A stretch of DNA of 64,000 bases, taken from Avibacterium avium. Its GTDB lineage: Bacteria > Pseudomonadota > Gammaproteobacteria > Enterobacterales > Pasteurellaceae. This document shows positions 37,601-46,600 of this stretch, in pieces. Under the pieces are notes generated by a model that worked only from the letters and a program-made list of their open reading frames with translations, was not told where the DNA came from and did no database searches. Position 1 is the stretch's first letter; the number at the start of each line of letters is the position of its first letter. The translations under genes were made by a program, and so were the position numbers. Location of the stretch: positions 228,501-292,500 of the forward strand of contig NZ_UGSP01000001.1 of the NCBI RefSeq assembly GCF_900454535.1, in the 5' to 3' direction.

Positions 37601-40600
37601 TAACCCTCTTTCGGTGTAACAATGTAGTTACCATCTTTACCAATTACCAATGTACCTACTGTTTCATCACCGTTCATCAATTGAACTGTAGCTACACCAT
37701 CTTTAGGAACTTCTGTATCCTGACCATTTACAGTTACTTTAGTTACTTCCAATGGTTGTGGTTGGCTATCAGGATCGCTATCCGCATTAGCTGTGCCTTC
37801 GTTTGTGCCTTCACCTGTGATTACGTTACCTGTCGCAGGTTCTGCTGTAGTTGCAGTATCTGTATCTGCATTCGCTACTGGTAATTCGTTCTTATCGGCG
37901 TCTGCATCAGCGTCTGCATCTGCATCAGCGTCCGCATCTGCGTCCGCATCTGCGTCAGCGTCGGCATCAGCATCAGCATCAGCATCTGCATCTGCGTCTG
38001 CGTCAGCGTCTGCATCAGCGTCGGCATCGGCGTCCGCATCAGCATCTGCATCGGCGTCGGCATCAGCATCAGCGTCTGCATCGGCATCGGCGTCTGCATC
38101 TGCGTCTGCATCTGCATCAGCGTCTGCATCTGCATCAGCGTCTGCATCGGCGTCAGCATCAGCATCGGCATCCGCATCTGCATCAGCATCAGCATCGGCG
38201 TCAGCATCGGCATCCGCATCGGCATCGGCGTCGGCATCCGCATCGGCGTCAGCGTCGGCATCAGCATCCGCGTCGGCATCCGCATCGGCGTCAGCGTCGG
38301 CATCAGCGTCGGCATCTGCATCAGCGTCCGCATCTGCATCTGCGTCGGCATCAGCGTCTGCGTCAGCGTCAGCATCAGCGTCGGCATCTGCATCAGCATC
38401 TGCGTCTGCATCGGCGTCTGCATCGGCGTCAGCGTCAGCGTCTGCATCAGCGTCTGCATCGGCATCGGCATCGGCATCAGCGTCGGCATCTGCGTCAGCG
38501 TCTGCATCAGCGTCAGCATCGGCGTCTGCGTCCGCATCAGCATCGGCGTCGGCATCAGCATCTGCATCAGCGTCTGCGTCTGCATCAGCGTCCGCATCTG
38601 CGTCAGCGTCTGCATCGGCATCTGCGTCAGCGTCTGCATCGGCATCTGCGTCGGCGTCGGCATCGGCATCTGCATCGGCATCAGCGTCTGCATCAGCATC
38701 AGCGTCGGCGTCGGCATCAGCGTCCGCATCAGCATCTGCGTCGGCATCAGCGTCGGCGTCTGCGTCAGCATCTGCGTCGGCATCAGCATCGGCGTCCGCA
38801 TCAGCATCTGCATCGGCGTCGGCATCAGCATCGGCGTCCGCATCAGCATCGGCGTCCGCATCGGCATCGGCATCGGCATCTGCATCAGCGTCTGCATCGG
38901 CGTCGGCATCAGCGTCCGCATCGGCATCGGCATCGGCGTCGGCATCTGCGTCAGCATCTGCGTCTGCGTCGGCATCAGCATCAGCGTCCGCATCAGCATC
39001 GGCGTCCGCATCGGCATCGGCATCTGCATCAGCGTCTGCATCGGCGTCGGCATCAGCATCGGCGTCCGCATCGGCATCGGCATCGGCGTCGGCATCTGCG
39101 TCAGCATCTGCGTCCGCGTCTGCGTCTGCATCAGCGTCGGCGTCTGCATCAGCATCTGCATCGGCATCAGCGTCGGCATCGGCATCGGCATCTGCGTCAG
39201 CATCAGCGTCGGCATCCGCATCTGCATCAGCGTCAGCGTCTGCATCTGCATCTGCATCTGCATCGGCGTCTGCGTCTGCATCAGCATCAGCATCAGCGTC
39301 GGCGTCGGCGTCTGCATCGGCGTCAGCGTCTGCATCGGCATCTGCATCAGCGTCAGCATCGGCATCAGCGTCGGCGTCTGCATCAGCATCGGCGTCCGCA
39401 TCTGCATCAGCGTCAGCATCAGCATCCGCGTCTGCGTCGGCATCAGCGTCCGCATCAGCATCTGCGTCTGCATCAGCGTCGGCGTCTGCATCAGCATCTG
39501 CGTCTGCATCGGCATCAGCGTCTGCGTCGGCATCGGCATCAGCGTCTGCATCTGCGTCTGCATCAGCGTCCGCGTCGGCATCAGCATCGGCGTCCGCATC
39601 AGCATCTGCATCTGCGTCGGCATCAGCATCTGCATCTGCGTCGGCATCAGCGTCAGCATCGGCATCTGCATCAGCATCAGCGTCTGCGTCAGCGTCTGCG
39701 TCAGCATCTGCGTCAGCGTCGGCGTCTGCGTCAGCATCTGCATCGGCGTCTGCATCAGCATCCGCGTCTGCATCAGCGTCAGCATCGGCGTCAGCATCAG
39801 CATCGGCATCTGCGTCAGCATCGGCATCTGCATCAGCGTCGGCGTCCGCATCTGCATCGGCGTCAGCATCAGCGTCTGCATCGGCATCAGCGTCGGCATC
39901 AGCATCTGCGTCTGCATCAGCGTCGGCGTCTGCATCAGCATCTGCGTCTGCATCTGCATCGGCATCTGCGTCCGCATCAGCGTCAGCATCTGCGTCAGCG
40001 TCAGCATCGGCATCTGCGTCAGCGTCGGCGTCTGCATCGGCGTCTGCGTCAGCATCCGCATCGGCGTCCGCATCTGCATCAGCGTCGGCGTCGGCGTCTG
40101 CATCGGCGTCGGCATCGGCGTCGGCATCGGCATCAGCATCAGCATCAGCATCGGCATCCGCATCCGCATCCGCATCGGCGTCGGCATCAGCATCTGCATC
40201 TGCATCAGCGTCCGCATCGGCATCTGCATCAGCATCTGCGTCTGCGTCAGCGTCGGCATCTGCATCAGCGTCTGCATCAGCGTCTGCATCAGCGTCGGCA
40301 TCTGCATCAGCATCAGCATCGGCGTCTGCATCAGCATCAGCGTCTGCGTCTGCATCTGCGTCGGCATCAGCATCTGATTCAGATGGATCTTTCGCTGTGT
40401 CGCGATCTTCTGGGCCTACGTTGCCTGCTTCATCTGTTGCACGACCTACTACTTCGCTGCCGTCTTTCACTTTATCTGCTGGGATAGTAACTACACCTGT
40501 TTCTGGATCTACGGTTACGCCTGGGTTTTCATCTGGGTTGGTGATTTCCCAAGTGCCGTCTTCACCTTTCTCTACGGTTACAGTGTGATCTTCACCGTCT

Positions 40601-43600
40601 TCATCGGTGTAGGTGATTTCCACTTCTTTGGTGTCTTTATCTGCAGGTGGTGTTACTTCCACTGAACCATCATCTTTCGCATCCACATCTGGCGCGCCTG
40701 GGGCTACCGTATCGATTGGATCTTTCGGAATGTTTGGTTTTTCTTCCGCTGTGGTTGTGTCGTCTTCACCTGTGTTACCTGCTTCGTCTGTTGCTTTACC
40801 AGTAACCTCACCGCCATCTTTCACTTTATCTTCTGGAATAGTGATTACGCCAGTTTCTGGATCTACGGTTACACCTGGGTTTTCATCTGGGTTAGTGATT
40901 TTCCACGTGCCGTCGTCATCTTTTTCAACAGTTACAGTGTGATCTTCACCATCTTCACCTGGATAAGTTACTTCTACTTCTTTAGTATCTTCATCTGCTG
41001 GTGGTGCAACCGTAATTGAACCATCTGGTTGTGCTACTACGTCTGGTTTGCCTGGTGGTGTTGTATCTACCGTTGTGGTATCGCTGCCTTTCGGACTTTC
41101 AATACCATCTGGATTTACCACTTTTGCAGTTACTTTTAAGGTGCCGCCAGTTTCTGGGATATCGTCTGCTGGTACATCAACAATGATTGAACCATTTGCA
41201 ATATCTTCAGGCGTTAAGGTTTTAGTTACATCTGGTTGGCCGTCACCATCAGTGTCAACTTCTACTTTGTCACCTTCTTTGGCATCGTTTGGCAGAGTTA
41301 CTTTCACTTGAACGCCATCTTCGACTTCTTTGCCGTTCAATACGCCATCGCCGCCGTCAAGAATTTCAACACCTGGTTGACCACGTGGTGGTTCTTTGTC
41401 GGTTAAGTCGATAGGCTCTTTTGCAGTGTCGCTGTCTGTACCTGTGTTACCAGCTTCATCTGTAGTCGTAACAGTTACTTCGCCGCCATCTTTTACTGCT
41501 TCTGGTGGAATGGTTACAACACCTGTTTCTGGATCTACAGTTACACCTGGGTTTTCATCTGGGTTGGTGATTTTCCAAGTACCGTCTTCACCTTTTTCTA
41601 CGGTTACCGTGTGATCTTCACCGTCTTCACCTGGGTAGGTTACTTCCATATCCGTAGTGTCTTCGTCCACTGGATCGATGGTTACTGAACCGTCTTGGTT
41701 CGCATCTACATCTGGTGTTGGTGCTGTGGTGTCAACTTTAGCTTGATCTGTACCTTTAGGGCTTACTGCGCCATCGTTATTAGTGATGGTTGCAGATACG
41801 GTTAATGTGCCGCCACTTGCTGGTACATCTTCTGCTGGTACATCAACAGTGATTTCACCTTTTGCGATGTCTTCTGCTGTAAGGGTAACTGTTACATCTG
41901 GTTGACCGTCACCGTCAGTGTCCACTTCTACTGTGTTACCTTCTTTGGCTTCTTTTGGTAGGGTGATTTTCGCATTAACGCCTTCTTTCACTTCTTCACC
42001 ATTTAAGATGCCATCACCGCCATCAAGAATCTCAACAATAGGGGCTTCTACAGGTGGAGCTTTCGCTGTGTCGCTATCGCCTTCACTTGTGTTGCCAGCT
42101 TCGTCTGTTGCGGTTGCAGTTACTTCGCCACCGTCTTTTACCTTGTCTTCTGGAATAGTAACAATGCCAGTTTCTGGATCTACGGTTACACCTGGGTTTT
42201 CATCTGGGTTAGTGATTTTCCAAGTGCCGTCTTCACCTTTCTCTACGGTTACAGTGTGGTCTTCACCATCTTCACCTGGGTAAGTAATTTCTACTTCTTT
42301 GGTGTCTTCATCAGCTGGTGGAGCAACTTTCACTGAACCGTCATTTTGCGCTTCTACATCTGGCGCAGCTGGTGCGGTAGTGTCAGGATTGTTGCCTGCT
42401 GTATCACGATCTTCAGGACCAGTGTTACCAGTCTCATCAGTTGCACGACCTACTACTTCGCTGCCGTCTTTCACTTTATCTGCTGGGATAGTAACTACAC
42501 CTGTTTCTGGATCTACGGTTACGCCTGGGTTTTCATCTGGGTTAGTGATTTCCCAAGTGCCGTCTTCACCTTTCTCTACGGTTACAGTGTGATCTTCACC
42601 GTCTTCATCGGTGTAGGTGATTTCCACTTCTTTGGTGTCTTTATCTGCAGGTGGTGTTACTTCCACTGAACCATCATCTTTCGCATCCACATCTGGCGCG
42701 CCTGGGGCTACCGTATCGATTGGATCTTTCGGAATGTTTGGTTTTTCTTCCGCAGTTACAGTGTCGTCTTCACCTGTGTTACCTGCTTCGTCTGTTGCTT
42801 TACCAGTAACCTCACCGCCATCTTTCACTTTATCTTCTGGAATAGTGATTACGCCAGTTTCTGGATCTACGGTTACACCTGGGTTTTCATCTGGGTTGGT
42901 GATTTTCCAAGTGCCGTCTTCACCTTTTTCTACAGTTACGGTGTGATCTTCACCATCTTCACCTGGATAAGTTACTTCTACTTCTTTAGTATCTTCATCT
43001 GCTGGTGGTACGACAGTGATTGAGCCGTCTGGTTGTGCAACTACATCTGGTTTGCCTGGTGGTGTTGTATCTACCGTTGTGGTATCGCTGCCTTTCGGAC
43101 TTTCAATACCATCTGGATTTACCACTTTTGCAGTTACTTTTAAGGTGCCGCCAGTTTCTGGGATATCGTCTGCTGGTACATCAACAATGATTGAACCATT
43201 TGCAATATCTTCAGGCGTTAAGGTTTTAGTTACATCTGGTTGGCCGTCACCATCAGTGTCAACTTCTACTTTGTCACCTTCTTTGGCATCGTTTGGCAGA
43301 GTTACTTTCACTTGAACGCCATCTTCGACTTCTTTGCCGTTCAATACGCCATCGCCGCCGTCAAGAATTTCAACACCTGGTTGACCACGTGGTGGTTCTT
43401 TGTCGGTTAAGTCGATAGGCTCTTTTGCAGTGTCGCTGTCTGTACCTGTGTTACCAGCTTCATCTTTCGTAGTAACAGTTACTTCGCCACCATCTTTTAC
43501 TGCTTCTGGTGGAATGGTTACGATACCTGTTTCAGGATCTACAGTTACACCTGGGTTTTCATCTGGGTTGGTGATTTTCCAAGTACCGTCTTCACCTTTT

Positions 43601-46600
43601 TCTACGGTTACCGTGTGATCTTCACCGTCTTCACCTGGGTAGGTTACTTCCATATCCGTAGTGTCTTCGTCCACTGGATCGATGGTTACTGAACCGTCTT
43701 GGTTCGCATCTACATCTGGTGTTGGTGCTGTGGTGTCAACTTTAGCTTGATCTGTACCTTTAGGGCTTACTGCGCCATCGTTATTAGTGATGGTTGCAGA
43801 TACGGTTAATGTGCCGCCACTTGCTGGTACATCTTCTGCTGGTACATCAACAGTGATTTCACCTTTTGCGATGTCTTCTGCTGTAAGGGTAACTGTTACA
43901 TCTGGTTGACCGTCACCGTCAGTGTCCACTTCTACTGTGTTACCTTCTTTGGCTTCTTTTGGTAGGGTGATTTTCGCATTAACGCCTTCTTTCACTTCTT
44001 CACCATTTAAGATGCCATCACCGCCATCAAGAATCTCAACAATAGGGGCTTCTACAGGTGGAGCTTTCGCTGTGTCGCTATCGCCTTCACTTGTGTTGCC
44101 AGCTTCGTCTGTTGCGGTTGCAGTTACTTCGCCACCGTCTTTTACCTTGTCTTCTGGAATAGTAACAATGCCAGTTTCTGGATCTACGGTTACACCTGGG
44201 TTTTCATCTGGGTTAGTGATTTTCCAAGTGCCGTCTTCACCTTTCTCTACGGTTACAGTGTGGTCTTCACCATCTTCACCTGGGTAAGTAATTTCTACTT
44301 CTTTGGTGTCTTCATCAGCTGGTGGAGCAACTTTCACTGAACCGTCATTTTGCGCTTCTACATCTGGCGCAGCTGGTGCGGTAGTGTCAGGATTGTTGCC
44401 TGCTGTATCACGATCTTCAGGACCAGTGTTACCAGTCTCATCAGTTGCACGACCTACTACTTCGCTGCCGTCTTTCACTTTATCTGCTGGGATAGTAACT
44501 ACACCTGTTTCTGGATCTACGGTTACGCCTGGGTTTTCATCTGGGTTAGTGATTTCCCAAGTGCCGTCTTCACCTTTCTCTACGGTTACAGTGTGATCTT
44601 CACCGTCTTCATCGGTGTAGGTGATTTCCACTTCTTTGGTGTCTTTATCTGCAGGTGGTGTTACTTCCACTGAACCATCATCTTTCGCATCCACATCTGG
44701 CGCGCCTGGGGCTACCGTATCGATTGGATCTTTCGGAATGTTTGGTTTTTCTTCCGCAGTTACAGTGTCGTCTTCACCTGTGTTACCTGCTTCATCAGTG
44801 GCTTTACCCGTCACTTCACCGCCGTCTTTCACTTTATCTTCTGGAATAGTGATTACGCCAGTTTCTGGATCTACGGTTACACCTGGGTTTTCATCTGGGT
44901 TGGTGATCTTCCAAGTGCCGTCTTCACCTTTTTCTACGGTTACAGTGTGATCTTCACCATCTTCACCAGGATAAGTTACTTCTACTTCTTTAGTATCTTC
45001 ATCTGCTGGTGGTACGACAGTGATTGAGCCGTCTGGTTGCGCTACTACATCTGGTTTGCCTGGTGGCGTTGTGTCAACTGTAGTGGTGTCGCTACCTTTA
45101 GGGCTGTCGACGCCATCTGGATTAACTACTTTCGCAGTTACTTTTAGTGTACCGCCTGTTTCTGGGATGTCGTCTGCTGGTACGTCAACAACGATTTCAC
45201 CATTTGCGATGTCTTCTGGTGTGAGAGTTTTAGTCACATCTGGTTGGCCGTCGCCATCAGTGTCGACTTCTACTGTATCACCTTCTTTGGCATCTTTTGG
45301 CAGAGTTACTTTCACTTGAACGCCATCTTCTACTTCTTTGCCGTTCAATACGCCATCGCCGCCATCAAGAATTTCAACACCTGGTTGACCACGTGGTGGT
45401 TCTTTGTCGGTTAAGTCGATAGGCTCTTTTGCAGTGTCACTGTCTGTACCTGTGTTACCGCCTTTATCGGTTACAGTTGCTGTAACTTCGCCACCATCTT
45501 TTACTACTTCTGGTGGAATGGTTACGATACCTGTATCTGGATCTACGGTTACACCTGGGTTTTCATCTGGATTAGTGATTTTCCATTTACCGTCTTCACC
45601 TTTTTCTACGGTTACCGTGTGATCTTCACCATCTTCACCTGGGTAAGTTACTTTAATGTCTGTTGCATCTTCGTCAACTGGATCGATGGTTACTGAACCG
45701 TCTTGGTTCGCATCTACATCTGGTGTTGGTTTTGCAGTATCAACTTTAGAAAGATCCATACCTTTAGGGCTTACTGCACCATCGTTATTAGTGATGGTTG
45801 CAGATACAGTTAATGTGCCGCCGCTTGGTGGTACATCTTTTGCTGGTACGTCAATAACTACGTTGCCATTTGCAATATCTTCAGCTGTAAGTGTGATAGT
45901 TTGATCTGGCTCGCCATCACCATCAGTATCTACTTTTAAGATATTACCTTCTTTGGCTTCTTTTGGTAGGGTGATCTTAGCTTTAACGCCATCTTCAACT
46001 TCTTTCGCGTTTAAGATACCGTCGCCACCGTCAAGAATCTCAACGATAGGGGCTTTCACTAATGGTGCTTTTGCTGTTGCACTATCACTATCACCTTCAT
46101 TACCAGATTTATCAGTTGCAGTCGCAGTTACTTCACCGCCATCTTTTACTTTGTCTTCTGGAATGGTAACAATGCCAGTTTCAGGATCTACAGTTACACC
46201 TGGATTTTCATCTGGGTTAGTGATTTTCCAATTACCGTCTTTATCTTTTTCTACGGTTACTGTGTGATCTTCACCATCTTCACCTGGATAGTTGATATCA
46301 ACTTTTTGAGTGTCAGCATCTTTTGGCGGAGCAACTTTTACTGAACCGTCATTTTGTGCTTCTACATCTGGTTTGCCTGGTGGGGTTAAATCTTTATTAG
46401 TTGGTGTATTATCATCAGTAGTAGTACCTGGATTATTGCCAGCAATTCCTTTGCCTTCTTCACCTGTATTACCACTTTCGTCAGTCGCTTTACCTGTTAC
46501 TTCGCTGCCATCTTTTACTTTGTCTGCAGGAATAGTCACTACACCAGTATCTGGATCTACAACTAAGTTAGGATCAGTTGTTTTCCATTTACCGTCATCA

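Noticed and set aside
37875..40373. Minus-strand 832-codon frame rich in Met, Pro, Thr and Leu
   Set aside because: It is an out-of-frame reading of the Asp-Ala repeat, with no independent start signal.
37793..40588. Plus-strand open frames of 878-931 codons rich in Ser-Ala or His/Arg/Leu
   Set aside because: They are antisense by-products of the GAYGCN repeat of the adhesin; low-complexity, without a ribosome site or family features.
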